Below are positions 27,239 to 35,526 of a stretch of DNA of 64,000 bases, one piece after another. Each line of letters opens with the position of its first letter. The stretch's first letter is position 1. The DNA lies in the NCBI RefSeq assembly GCF_002157835.1, contig NZ_CP020809.1:4774001-4838000 (forward strand). Reading direction: 5' to 3'. The translations under genes were made by a program, and so were the position numbers. Source of the stretch: Mycobacterium dioxanotrophicus. GTDB lineage: Bacteria > Actinomycetota > Actinomycetes > Mycobacteriales > Mycobacteriaceae. Under the pieces are notes generated by a model, which saw only the letters and a list, made by a program, of their open reading frames with translations, was not told the DNA's origin and made no database searches.

Positions 27239-27940
27239 CTAGCCCGTCGGGCAGGTCCCGGCAGCTTCGCGCAGCACGGCCGCCGAGGGCACGTCGACCG
27301 GCAAACCGTAGCCCCGCAGCACCGCGACGAAGGCCACGGCGTACTGACACCAGAATGCGTGGTTGGGCGGCATCCAGCGCGCAGGTTCCTGGTCACCCTT
27401 GTCCTGATTCGCCCGTCCTTGTACCGCAAGCAGATTGGCGGGGTCGTTGGCGAACCGCAGTCGCAGGTCCTCAGGCCAGGCACGGGCGCCCAGATCCCAG
27501 GCCAGCGCCAGCGGCACGATGTGGTCGATCTGGACCGAGGCGCCGACCTGGTTGCCGCGGACGAACGCCACCACCGCGTTGGTGTACGGGTCGCGCAGGG
27601 TGCCGGTCGCCACCGCGGTCGGGCAGCGCTTGATGGCGACGTAGGTCTTGTCCACGAGATCACGATCGAGAATGTCGTTGCGGGTGTCGCAGCCGTTGTG
27701 CCCGCCCGGCGCGCTGTTGTCGTCGTCCCACGCCTCCCCGAAGGCGGCACGGCGATAATCGTTGCCGCGCACCCGAACCGGAATCTCCGGTATCCCGGCC
27801 AGCACGTCCGTGCCCGCCGCCACCGTCGGCGCGTCGGCTTCGGCGACGAACCGGCTGGACCGCTGCGCCGACAACGTCACCTGAACCGCGACGATCACGG
27901 TCAACGCGACCGCAACCGCCAGCCACGCCAGCCGGTTCAC
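27239..27940 (-). CDS. Exported HNH/DUF1524-type nuclease-like protein
   Basis: 233-residue protein with an N-terminal signal anchor (LAWLAVAVALTVIVAVQVTL) and a DUF1524/HNH-like domain: SVQIDHIVPLALAWDLGA with the His-Ile-Val-Pro core, then NLLAVQGRANQDKGDQEPARWMPP with the downstream Asn and Lys/Asp residues typical of the beta-beta-alpha metal site. Cysteines in GGHNGCDTRND, AIKRCPTAV and FWCQYA may form disulfides outside the cell. GTG start at 27940 overlaps the recG stop by 4 bp (GTGA). By position it is Rv2972c. Activity on nucleic acid is inferred from the motif alone. Confidence 0.85.
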   Translation of the reverse strand: MNRLAWLAVAVALTVIVAVQVTLSAQRSSRFVAEADAPTVAAGTDVLAGIPEIPVRVRGNDYRRAAFGEAWDDDNSAPGGHNGCDTRNDILDRDLVDKTYVAIKRCPTAVATGTLRDPYTNAVVAFVRGNQVGASVQIDHIVPLALAWDLGARAWPEDLRLRFANDPANLLAVQGRANQDKGDQEPARWMPPNHAFWCQYAVAFVAVLRGYGLPVDVPSAAVLREAAGTCPTG

Positions 27941-30192
27941 GACTTGTCCAGATACTCGACCCGGTCGGTCTCGACGAACTGGGCTGCCAGCAAGGCCATT
28001 CCCGCGTTGTTCGGGTCCGTTTCGTAGAGCGATTCGCAGTATTCTCGGGCGTCGGTGATCACCTCGAGATGTTCGCGCAGCGACAGGAAGCGCAGATTGA
28101 TGGTTCGCCCGGACTGGTTGAGCCCCAACACATCCCCCTCGCGACGCTCGTCGAGATCGAGATCGGCGAGGGCGAAGCCGTCGAGGGTGCCCGCGACCGC
28201 CTTGATGCGCTCCCCCGCCTTGGAGGTCTCCGGCAGCCGGGTGGCCAGCAGGCACAGGCTGGGATGCTGCCCACGACCGATGCGGCCGCGGAGCTGGTGC
28301 AGCTGGCTGATGCCGAATCGGTCGGCGTCCATCACCACCATCACGGTGGCGTTGGGCACGTCGACGCCCACCTCGATGACGGTGGTGCACACCAGGACGT
28401 CGAGTTCGCCGGCGCGGAACGCCGCCATGACCGCGTCCTTCTCGTCGCCGGACAACCGGCCGTGCATGAGCCCCAGCCGCAACCCGGACAGCGGCCCGCG
28501 TTGCAGCCCATCGAACAACTCGACGACGGTGACCGGCGGCGGGCCGGCCTGCCTGCCGCCATTGGCGTCCTTGCCGTCCTTGTCGGATTCGTCGATGCGC
28601 GACGCCACCACGTAGGCCTGACGGCCGGCGGCCACCTCCTCGCGGATCCGTGCCCACGCCCGGTCCAGCCAGGCCGGCTTCTGCGACACGAAGATGGTGT
28701 TGCTGGTGATGGGCTGGCGGCCACGCGGCAGTTCCCGCAGCGTCGAGGTCTCCAGGTCGCCGTACACCGTGAGCGCGACGGTGCGCGGGATCGGGGTCGC
28801 CGTCATCACCAGCAGGTGCGGAGTCAGGCCCTCAGGAGCCTTGGCGCGCAAGGCATCCCGCTGCTCGACGCCGAACCGGTGCTGCTCGTCGACCACCACC
28901 ATGCCGAGGTTGGCGAACTCCACCGCATCCTGCAGCAGCGCGTGGGTGCCGATCACGATGCCTGCCGCACCCGAGGCGACCTCCTCACGCACCTGCCGCT
29001 TCTGCGGTGCCGACATCGAGCCGGTCAGCAGCGCGACCCGCGTGCCGTGCTCGGCACCGCCGAGCTCACCCGCCATCGCCAGCGGCCCCAACGCGTCGCG
29101 CACAGACCGGGCATGTTGGGCGGCAAGGACTTCCGTCGGCGCCAGCAGTGCGCACTGATAGCCGGCATCGACCATCTGCAGCATCGCCAGCACCGACACG
29201 ATCGTCTTGCCGGAGCCGACCTCGCCCTGCAGCATCCGGTTCATCGGGCGCGTCGAGGCCAGTTCTGCCGACACCACGTCGAGGACCTCCCGCTGGCCCA
29301 CCGTGAGGTCGAACGGCAGCGTGCGCAGCAACTCGACGGCCAGCCCGTCGTCGGTCCACGGCGCGGGCGGGCCGGACTCGCTCAGCTCGCCATGCCGCCG
29401 CGCGACCAGACCCCATTGCAGCCCGATGGCCTCGTCATAGGTCAGCCGTTCGGCGGCCCGGTCGCGCTGCGCCGCGTTCTCGGCCAGGTGAACGGCCCGC
29501 AACGCCTCGTCTTCGGTCATCAGATTCCGTTGCCGGACAAAAGCTTCCGGCAATGGATCCGGCACCGGGTCGAGCACGTCGAGCACCTGGCGCACGCACG
29601 AGTAGATGTCCCAGCTCTGCACCTTGGCGCAGGCCGGGTAGATCGGGAAGAACTCCCGCTCGAACGCCGCCAGCATGTCCTCGCCGCTGGCCCCAGAGGC
29701 GGTCGCAATGGTTTTCAGCGACTTGGTGCCGAACTGCTTGCCCAACGGCGAGTCGAGCACCAGGAAGGCCGGATGGTCCAGCTGCAGGGTGTTGCGGAAA
29801 TACTTGACCTCGCCGGAGAGCATGAGCCTGGTGTCGACCGGAAGCTTGCCGGCCATCCACCCCGCGTTGAAAAACGTTGCGGTGACGGCCGGCCGGTGCT
29901 TGCCGAGTGTGACGCGCAGCCATTTGCGGGTCTTCTGTCGTCCGGTCTTCTTGTCGAAGACCGGCTTCATCGTCCCTTCCTTGGTCTCGGTGACGACCTC
30001 GATGAAGGTGACGTGTTCGCCCTCTTCCAGATCAAGCGCCTCGCCCTCGCCGCGGACGGTCATGCCGTCGCTGTATTTGCGGGGGTAGTGCCGCAGCAGA
30101 TCGTTGACGGTGCGGATACCGAAGTGCTCCTCGAGCGGCTTGGCCGACTTGGCCCCGATCACGAGGTCCAGCCGGTCGGCGAGGCCGGCCAC
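27937..30192 (-). CDS. recG: ATP-dependent DNA helicase RecG
   Basis: Branch-migrating helicase for stalled forks and Holliday junctions. The 751-residue protein has an N-terminal OB/wedge domain (TVRGEGEALDLEEGEHVTFIEVV region), helicase motif I GEVGSGKT, the DEQH box DEQHRFGVEQRD, motif III MTATPIPRT and motif VI QLRGRIGRGQHPS, followed by the TRG-like end. GTG start at 30192 overlaps the preceding TAG by one base (TAGTG). A short Gly/Lys insertion (SDKDGKDANGGRQAGPP) between the helicase lobes looks lineage-specific. Confidence 0.96.
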   Translation of the reverse strand: MAGLADRLDLVIGAKSAKPLEEHFGIRTVNDLLRHYPRKYSDGMTVRGEGEALDLEEGEHVTFIEVVTETKEGTMKPVFDKKTGRQKTRKWLRVTLGKHRPAVTATFFNAGWMAGKLPVDTRLMLSGEVKYFRNTLQLDHPAFLVLDSPLGKQFGTKSLKTIATASGASGEDMLAAFEREFFPIYPACAKVQSWDIYSCVRQVLDVLDPVPDPLPEAFVRQRNLMTEDEALRAVHLAENAAQRDRAAERLTYDEAIGLQWGLVARRHGELSESGPPAPWTDDGLAVELLRTLPFDLTVGQREVLDVVSAELASTRPMNRMLQGEVGSGKTIVSVLAMLQMVDAGYQCALLAPTEVLAAQHARSVRDALGPLAMAGELGGAEHGTRVALLTGSMSAPQKRQVREEVASGAAGIVIGTHALLQDAVEFANLGMVVVDEQHRFGVEQRDALRAKAPEGLTPHLLVMTATPIPRTVALTVYGDLETSTLRELPRGRQPITSNTIFVSQKPAWLDRAWARIREEVAAGRQAYVVASRIDESDKDGKDANGGRQAGPPPVTVVELFDGLQRGPLSGLRLGLMHGRLSGDEKDAVMAAFRAGELDVLVCTTVIEVGVDVPNATVMVVMDADRFGISQLHQLRGRIGRGQHPSLCLLATRLPETSKAGERIKAVAGTLDGFALADLDLDERREGDVLGLNQSGRTINLRFLSLREHLEVITDAREYCESLYETDPNNAGMALLAAQFVETDRVEYLDKS

Positions 30193-31859
30193 TACTCGAC
30201 TCCGATCAGCAGGGCATCGCCACGGTGGCCGGTGTGGTAGGTCACCAGTTCGGCGCCGAGATGTTCGCGGTGCACGTGTTCCTGCAGCGCCTTGCCGACA
30301 TCGGGGGCGACACCGTCACCCGTCAGCACCGTGATCAGCTCGCCGCCGGCGAGAAGGAGCAGATCGATGAGACCGGCCGCCGCGGTGGTGACGTCGGGGC
30401 CGACGATCAGCACCTCGTCGCCCGCGATACCGAGCCCGTCGCCCGGCTTGCAGGTGCCTGCCCACGTCAGCGCCTCCTCGGTGGCCACGCGGACCGAGCC
30501 GTGCCGGGCGCCTGCGGCTGCGCGGGCCATGGTGTAGCCGTCGTCGACGGCCTGCCGGTCGCCGTCGTGGACCGCCAACGCAGCCAGTCCCTGCACCATC
30601 GAGCCGGTCGGCACCGGCACCACGTCGATACCCCAACCGATGGCGGCCGTGCAGCCCGCGACGAGTTCCTCGGCCGCGACGTATCCGTTCGGCAGCACCA
30701 TCACCTGTGCGGCGCCCGCGTCGACGAGGGCCCGCAGGAGTTGCTTGGCACTGATCGCCTCACCGTCGGCGGGCCGCAGCACGGCCGCGCCCTCGCCGGC
30801 GAACAGCTCGGCCCCGCCGTCGCCGTCGACAACGGCCAGCACTGCCCGCGCCTTGGCCCAGCCGCCCGCCGGACGCGTGTCCGGGCCGCCGAGCAACGCG
30901 GTGATCTGGATACGGCTCGGCGTGCCCACCGCCAAACCCGCCTCGACAGCGGCGCCGGCGTCGTCGACGTGCACGTGGACCGAGAACTCGTTGCTGCCGG
31001 AGGTCGCGATGGTCACCGACTCGCCCAGCTGGTCGAGCGCTGCCCGCAATCCCTCGACGGCGTCGGCACCGCATCCGCTGAGCAGATACATCACCTCGAA
31101 CTGCGGCGGAGCCGAGGTGCCTGCGGCAGGAAGCGCCGGCCCGGCCGACGGTTGGTATGTCGGGCGCCGCGCCGTGTGTCCGGCGATCGTGGATGCCATC
31201 GCGTCCAGCAGTACCAGCAGGCCGCGGCCACCGGAATCGACCACGCCGGCCTCAGCGAGCACATCGAGCTGGTGTGGTGTCTGGTCCAGTGCCGCGGCAG
31301 CGGCGTCCGCCGCAGCCACGGTGACCGCTCCGAGTTCGGCGCCGTCGGCGGCGCAGTGCTCGGCGGCGCCGGCAGCGGCCTGCAACACCGAGACGATCGT
31401 GCCGGGCACCGGCTCCCCCATCGACGCGACGACGAGCGCGACGGCATGCCGAAGGGCCGCGCCGTAGAGCACACCGTCGATGTCGTAGAGATCACCGTCG
31501 CGCTGCGCCGCGGCCGACGCGACCACCTCGGCGACGGCCAGCAGGATTTGCGACAGGATCACCCCGGAGTTCCCGCGGGCGCCCTGCAGCGCCCCCGCAG
31601 CCAGTGCGGCTGCCACCTGCGCGACGTCGCCGGCCGGTTGAGCATCCACCTGCGCCCACGCCGAGCGCATCGTGAACAGCATGTTGGTGCCGGTGTCGGC
31701 GTCGGGCACCGGGAAAACGTTGAGCCGGTTGATCTCGTCGGTGTGCGCGATCAGGTCACCGACGGCGGTGTGCGCCCACTTCCGCAGAGCGGAGGCGTCG
31801 AGCCGTCCAGCAGCCACCGAACCCCCTCCAGATCCCGAGCCGTTCCCCTGAGAACACAC
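30192..31859 (-). CDS. DAK2-domain fatty-acid kinase-like protein (FakA/YloV family)
   Basis: Members of this family phosphorylate fatty acids bound to a DegV-type partner protein. The 555-residue product has the DAK phosphatase/kinase motif INRLNVFPVPDADTGTNM with its metal-binding aspartates, ARGNSGVILSQIL, and VDSGGRGLLVLLDAM in the DhaL-like domain (1-215), then a long C-terminal DegV-like region. I recall the M. tuberculosis counterpart as two fragments (Rv2975c/Rv2974c); here the frame is complete. Overlaps recG by one base. The first nine residues before GSVAAG could be dispensable, so the start might be a downstream GTG. Confidence 0.88.
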   Translation of the reverse strand: MCSQGNGSGSGGGSVAAGRLDASALRKWAHTAVGDLIAHTDEINRLNVFPVPDADTGTNMLFTMRSAWAQVDAQPAGDVAQVAAALAAGALQGARGNSGVILSQILLAVAEVVASAAAQRDGDLYDIDGVLYGAALRHAVALVVASMGEPVPGTIVSVLQAAAGAAEHCAADGAELGAVTVAAADAAAAALDQTPHQLDVLAEAGVVDSGGRGLLVLLDAMASTIAGHTARRPTYQPSAGPALPAAGTSAPPQFEVMYLLSGCGADAVEGLRAALDQLGESVTIATSGSNEFSVHVHVDDAGAAVEAGLAVGTPSRIQITALLGGPDTRPAGGWAKARAVLAVVDGDGGAELFAGEGAAVLRPADGEAISAKQLLRALVDAGAAQVMVLPNGYVAAEELVAGCTAAIGWGIDVVPVPTGSMVQGLAALAVHDGDRQAVDDGYTMARAAAGARHGSVRVATEEALTWAGTCKPGDGLGIAGDEVLIVGPDVTTAAAGLIDLLLLAGGELITVLTGDGVAPDVGKALQEHVHREHLGAELVTYHTGHRGDALLIGVE

Positions 31860-31965
31860 GCGTGCGGCATGGCCGCCGTGCGCGTCAGCCTAGCCAGTGC
31901 CTGCGACAATGCTGATCAGACCATCGGGTCCTGTGCATAACCTGACACGCGGCTCACCGGCGATT

Positions 31966-31994
31966 TTGGCGATAGCCTGGCCTCTCGGTATCCT
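31966..31994 (+). promoter_or_regulatory. SigA-type promoter for rpmB
   Basis: TTGGCG (31966-31971) and TATCCT (31989-31994) with a 17-bp spacer, 82 bp before the rpmB ATG. Spacing and both hexamers fit the vegetative consensus. Confidence 0.5.
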
Positions 31995-32076
31995 GGTCAG
32001 GTTGTCGGGTCGAGCCGCGCAGTTTTGCGGCGACCAAACCCAGACCCCCAAGAACTGATTTCAAGGAGTTGTTGAT

Positions 32077-32271
32077 ATGGCTGCCGTGTGCGATATCTGC
32101 GGGAAGGCGCCGGGCTTCGGCAAGTCGGTGTCGCATTCGCATCGGCGGACCAACCGACGCTGGGACCCGAACATTCAGTCGGTCCGTGCCGTGGCACGCC
32201 CGGGCGGTAACAAGCAGCGTGTGAACGCCTGCACCTCCTGCATCAAGGCCGGCAAGGTCTCGCGCGGCTGA
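32077..32271 (+). CDS. rpmB: 50S ribosomal protein L28
   Basis: 64-residue ribosomal protein of the zinc-binding type: CDICGK near the N-terminus and CTSCIKAGK near the C-terminus give the four cysteines. The core [21 protein letters not shown] is typical for L28. An AAGGAG site lies 9 bp before the ATG, a promoter lies upstream and a strong hairpin follows, so it is a single-gene unit. Mycobacteria carry more than one L28 gene; the cysteine-free paralogue replaces this form under zinc limitation. Confidence 0.97.
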   Translation: MAAVCDICGKAPGFGKSVSHSHRRTNRRWDPNIQSVRAVARPGGNKQRVNACTSCIKAGKVSRG

Positions 32272-32303
32272 GCGCTCGCGCGAAGACGACGACCAACACC
32301 GCA

Positions 32304-32331
32304 GACCGCTCGCGCGCAAGCGCGGGCGGTC
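32304..32331 (+). terminator. rpmB terminator hairpin
   Basis: Stem GACCGCTCGCGC (32304-32315) and GCGCGGGCGGTC (32320-32331) with one mismatch and a GCAA tetraloop, flanked by a wider 9-bp pair ACGACGACC/GGTCGTCGT that extends to 32349 and ends in GTTT. Located 33 bp after the rpmB stop. Confidence 0.75.
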
Positions 32332-32383
32332 GCGCTTTCGGTCGTCGTTTAACCGTCGGGTCGGCAGGGTACCTCCTGCCATC

Positions 32384-32752
32384 ATGAGCCCTCTTCGCTT
32401 GTCCGGTCGGTTCCTGTTCGGATGCGCCTGCATGCTAGCCGTCGCTACGGCGTTGCCGGCATGCGGGAGCAACAAGTCCGGCGATCAGCCGACCACTGAA
32501 ACCACGACGTCGACGACCTCAAGCACCACGTCGAGCCCTGCCGTCGCGCCGACGGAGCAGACTACAGTCTCACTCGCGCCTACGGCACCGCCAGAGGAAA
32601 CCACCGGTGGCGGCAACGGCACTGTCGTGGTTCCGCCGCCCCCGGCGATCCCGTCACCTCCTGCCATCCCGGCTCCGCCGGCGATCCCGTCGCCTCCTGC
32701 CATCCCGGCACCTCCGGCGATCCCGTCGCCACCCGGCGTGCCGATGCCGTGA
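32384..32752 (+). CDS. Proline-rich putative lipoprotein
   Basis: 122-residue protein with a lipoprotein signal peptide: basic start, hydrophobic core LFGCACMLAVATALPAC and lipobox LPAC (Cys27). The mature part is a Thr/Ser-rich spacer (TTETTTSTTSSTTSS) followed by PAIPSPPAIPAP repeats, likely spanning peptidoglycan or cell wall without a folded domain. The repeats are encoded by a 36-bp DNA repeat. No family recognised. Convergent with ung, 12 bp apart. No obvious ribosome-binding site was seen. Confidence 0.65.
   Translation: MSPLRLSGRFLFGCACMLAVATALPACGSNKSGDQPTTETTTSTTSSTTSSPAVAPTEQTTVSLAPTAPPEETTGGGNGTVVVPPPPAIPSPPAIPAPPAIPSPPAIPAPPAIPSPPGVPMP
32645..32737 (+). repeat. 36-bp tandem repeat in the Pro-rich lipoprotein gene
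   Basis: Units at 32645-32680 and 32681-32716 and a partial third from 32717, each beginning GCGATCCCGTC and encoding the 12-residue AIPSPPAIPAPP repeat. Confidence 0.8.
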
Positions 32753-32764
32753 GCGGAGGCGCCG

Positions 32765-33433
32765 TCAGGGCAGCTGCCAGTCGATGGGCTCGGCGCCCTT
32801 CTGCTGCAGCAGTTCGTTGGCCCGGCTGAACGGCCTTGACCCGAAGAATCCGCGCGATGCCGACAACGGTGACGGATGCGGGGACTCGATGATCCCGCAA
32901 TCACCCTCGGCCAGCATCGGTTTCAGGGTCGACGCGTCACGCCCCCACAGCACCGCCACCATCGGCTGATCCCGCGCCACCAAGGCGCGGATCGCGCATT
33001 CGGTGACCGCTTCCCAACCCTTGCCGCGGTGCGACGCCGGCGTGCCCGGCCGCACGGTCAGTACGCGGTTGAGCAGCAGCACACCACGTTCGGCCCACGG
33101 GGTCAGGTCCCCGGTGGTGGGCTGCGGAAAGCCGAGATCCTCGGTGTACTCGGTGAAGATGTTGGACAGGCTGCGCGGCAGGGGCCGCACATCGGGAGCG
33201 ACCGAGAAGCTCAGACCCACCGCATGTCCGGGCGTCGGGTAGGGATCCTGCCCGACGATCAGCACCCGCACCTGATCGAACGGAAAGCTGAAGGCGCGCA
33301 AGACATTCTGCCCGGCAGGCAGATACCTTCTGCCCGCGCCGAGTTCTTCGCGCAGGAACTCCCCCATCTGCGCCACCTGGGGGCCTACGGGCTCCAGTGC
33401 CCGCGCCCAACCGTCCTCGACGAGTTCACTCAT
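32765..33433 (-). CDS. ung: Uracil-DNA glycosylase
   Basis: Excises uracil from DNA. From the ATG at 33433 the 222-residue protein has the water-activating motif [14 protein letters not shown], the FTEYTEDLG region, LLLNRVLTV, and the catalytic-His loop [13 protein letters not shown]. This start has no good ribosome-binding site. The frame stays open upstream through a 27-bp repeat to 33556, adding 41 residues of VADARSNST repeats, and each repeat has its own GAGGAG and in-frame GTG. Translation may therefore start within the repeat. Confidence 0.95.
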   Translation of the reverse strand: MSELVEDGWARALEPVGPQVAQMGEFLREELGAGRRYLPAGQNVLRAFSFPFDQVRVLIVGQDPYPTPGHAVGLSFSVAPDVRPLPRSLSNIFTEYTEDLGFPQPTTGDLTPWAERGVLLLNRVLTVRPGTPASHRGKGWEAVTECAIRALVARDQPMVAVLWGRDASTLKPMLAEGDCGIIESPHPSPLSASRGFFGSRPFSRANELLQQKGAEPIDWQLP

Positions 33434-33446
33434 AGGCCGTGCCGTT

Positions 33447-33550
33447 GTGGAATTACTCCTCACGTCCGCCACCGTGGAATTGCTCCTCGCGTCCGCCACC
33501 GTTGAAATGCTCCTCGCGTCCGCCACCGTGGAATTGCTCCTCGCGTCCGC
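33447..33550 (-). repeat. 27-bp tandem repeat upstream of ung with repeated translation starts
   Basis: Units at 33447-33473, 33474-33500, 33501-33527 and a partial one at 33528-33550. On the minus strand each reads GTGGCGGACGCGAGGAGC followed by AATTCCACG with small changes. Each unit includes GAGGAG 10 bp before the next unit's GTG, in frame with ung. Confidence 0.9.
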
Positions 33551-33580
33551 AGTCACAGAAAACCAACCTAGCCTCAGCCC

Positions 33581-34552
33581 TCAATCAAACGACTGCCATC
33601 CCGCGTTTCCCGCCCACGCGTCGCCGTCGAGCAGCACCGCCGCCGGACCGTCGAGCACCTGCCCGATCACCCGCCAGCCCTCCGGCGGGGAGCCGCGGAA
33701 CGTCGCAACCAGGGCGTGGTCCTCACCGCCGCCGAGCACCCACTCCAACGGATCGTCGCCGGTCGCCGCGGCAGCGGCGGCGACCGCGGCCCGGTCGGGG
33801 TCGAGCGCCGTGGCAGACAGGTCGATGACGACGCCGGACGCCGTGGCGATATGGCCCAGATCGGCGAGCAGTCCGTCGGACACATCGGTCATCGCGGTGG
33901 CGCCCGCGCGCGCCGCGGCCGCCCCTTGACCGTACGGCGGTTCCGGTACCAGATGCCGACGCCGCAATTCGGGATGATCGCTGATTCCGTTGTGCCACAG
34001 CGCATATCCCGCTGCCGACCGCCCCAGCTCACCGACCACGGCGACGGTGTCGCCAGGGCGGGCGGTGCTGCGCAGCACCGGGGGCCGACCATCGAGATCA
34101 CCCAGGACCGTGACCGATACCACCCACTGCGGGGCCCGCACCAGATCACCGCCGACGATGCCGGCCCCGACCCGCCGCGCCTCGTCCCACAGCCCGTCGG
34201 CGAGTTCGACCGCTGCGGCACTGGGGGTGTCGGCCGGTGCTCCGAACGCGACCACGAACGCCGTGGGCCGCCCGCCCATGGCTTCGATGTCGGCGGCGTT
34301 CTGCGCGATGGCCTTGCGGCCGATGTCGTGCGGGGTCGACCAGTCCAGCCGGAAGTGCCGGTCCTGCACCAACATGTCGACCGATATGGCGGTGCGACCG
34401 TCACCGGCGAGTACCAGCGCGGCGTCGTCGCCCGGTCCGAGCGTCACCGCGGCGGGCTGGACCCGTCCTGCCACCAGGCGGTCGATGACGGCGAACTCAC
34501 CGACGCCGGCCAGAGTGTCCCCGTCGTCCCCGCCCGATTTTGCGCCGGCCAT
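33581..34552 (-). CDS. thiL: Thiamine-monophosphate kinase
   Basis: Phosphorylates thiamine monophosphate to the diphosphate cofactor. The 323-residue protein has the N-terminal GEFAVIDRL, the ATP/Mg motif VTLGPGDDAALV, VDMLVQDRHFRLDW, the glycine-rich GIVGGDLVRA and the C-terminal GGEDHALV motif of the AIR-synthase-like fold. Start is ATG 34552; the short acidic lead (GAKSGGDDGDTLA) is not conserved. Located upstream of ung on the same strand, as Rv2977c-Rv2976c. Confidence 0.95.
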   Translation of the reverse strand: MAGAKSGGDDGDTLAGVGEFAVIDRLVAGRVQPAAVTLGPGDDAALVLAGDGRTAISVDMLVQDRHFRLDWSTPHDIGRKAIAQNAADIEAMGGRPTAFVVAFGAPADTPSAAAVELADGLWDEARRVGAGIVGGDLVRAPQWVVSVTVLGDLDGRPPVLRSTARPGDTVAVVGELGRSAAGYALWHNGISDHPELRRRHLVPEPPYGQGAAAARAGATAMTDVSDGLLADLGHIATASGVVIDLSATALDPDRAAVAAAAAATGDDPLEWVLGGGEDHALVATFRGSPPEGWRVIGQVLDGPAAVLLDGDAWAGNAGWQSFD

Positions 34553-34660
34553 AACCCCCTCCTACCGGTCGCGGCCGTGCTCTGAACACCGGACGGACCT
34601 ACGGTAGTTTTGTTTGTCTGCGGCGAGTGAGTCTATGCAGCGATACAGAGGAGAGGGCGG

Positions 34661-34903
34661 GTGGTGGAGGCTTACATGCTGATCCAGACCGAGGTGGGCC
34701 GCGCCGAGGTCGTCGCCAAAGCGCTGGCGGTCCTGCCCGGTGTGCTGTCGGCGGAGTACGTCACCGGTCCCTACGACGTGGTGCTGCGCGTCGGCGCGGA
34801 CACGCTGGCGGCCCTGCAGTCCGACGTGGTCCCGAGTGTGCAGCAGGTCACCGGGATCACCCGGACGCTCACCTGCCCGATCGCCAACGGAGCTCAGCCA
34901 TAG
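34661..34903 (+). CDS. Stand-alone Lrp/AsnC RAM-domain protein
   Basis: 80-residue protein equal to the ligand-binding (RAM) half of Lrp/AsnC regulators, without a helix-turn-helix. It shows AYMLIQTEVGRAEVVAKAL, PGVLSAEYVTGPYDVVLRV and QQVTGITRTLTCPI. Such stand-alone proteins form oligomers that bind amino acids and may act with full-length Lrp proteins. Start GTG 34661 has a GAGAGGGCGG purine-rich region just upstream. It is divergent from thiL and 10 bp ahead of the DUF3515 gene. Confidence 0.85.
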   Translation: MVEAYMLIQTEVGRAEVVAKALAVLPGVLSAEYVTGPYDVVLRVGADTLAALQSDVVPSVQQVTGITRTLTCPIANGAQP

Positions 34904-34913
34904 AGTTGGCTGC

Positions 34914-35498
34914 GTGACCGACCCGCAGACCACCGACGGCCCACCCCGCGCGCTGCTCATAGCGGCCGTTGTGGTGGCGGTGTCGGTGTTGATCACTGTG
35001 CTGGGGATCGCGGCGGCGCGCCAGCAGTCCCCGGACCACCCGCCGGTGGCGATCTCCTCGGTTCCGGCGCCGCAGGCGCAAAGCCCCGAATGCGGCGCCC
35101 TGCTCAACGGTCTGCCCGAGCAGCTGGGCGATTTCCTGCGGGCGCCCACCGTCGAGCCCACGCCGCCGGGTACCGCGGCGTGGCAGGGCGAATCCGGTAC
35201 CGAACCGGTCATCCTGCGCTGCGGCCTGGACCGCCCCACCGATTTCGTCGTGGGCACGCCTCTGCAGCTCGTCGACGATGTGCAGTGGTTTCGGGTGGCT
35301 GACGAGGGAGCCGCGCCGGGGGCAGCCCCCGCCGGCACGCCCGACCAGGCCCGGAGCACCTGGTACGCCGTCGACCGGCCCGTCTACGTCGCACTGACGC
35401 TGCCCGCAGGGTCCGGGCCGACACCCATTCAGCTGATCTCGGCGCAGATCACCCGCACCATGCCGGCCCGCCCGCTGGATCCGGCCCCTGCCCGCTGA
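34914..35498 (+). CDS. DUF3515 membrane-anchored protein
   Basis: 194-residue actinobacterial protein with one N-terminal membrane helix (ALLIAAVVVAVSVLITVLGIAAA) and an extracytoplasmic domain with two cysteines (SPECGALL and ILRCGLDRP) likely to be bridged. The conserved WQGES...VILRCGLDRP and WYAVDRPVYVALTLP segments identify the family, whose function is unknown. GTG start at 34914 follows the RAM-domain gene after 10 bp, so the two are probably one transcript. Matches Rv2980 by place. Convergent with ddl. Confidence 0.85.
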   Translation: MTDPQTTDGPPRALLIAAVVVAVSVLITVLGIAAARQQSPDHPPVAISSVPAPQAQSPECGALLNGLPEQLGDFLRAPTVEPTPPGTAAWQGESGTEPVILRCGLDRPTDFVVGTPLQLVDDVQWFRVADEGAAPGAAPAGTPDQARSTWYAVDRPVYVALTLPAGSGPTPIQLISAQITRTMPARPLDPAPAR

Positions 35499-35526
35499 GC
35501 GTCAATGCGCTCCTCGCGTGCGCGAG

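Noticed and set aside
28069..30240. A 723-codon open frame on the + strand
   Set aside because: Antisense to recG, whose motifs are all intact; the + frame has no recognisable domain.
33447..33550. Possible CRISPR-like array
   Set aside because: The units are directly adjacent 27-bp tandem copies with no spacers, so this is a minisatellite.
35513..35526. Small CTCGCG-TG-CGCGAG hairpin between DUF3515 and ddl as a terminator
   Set aside because: Only six pairs with a 2-nt loop; too weak to call.
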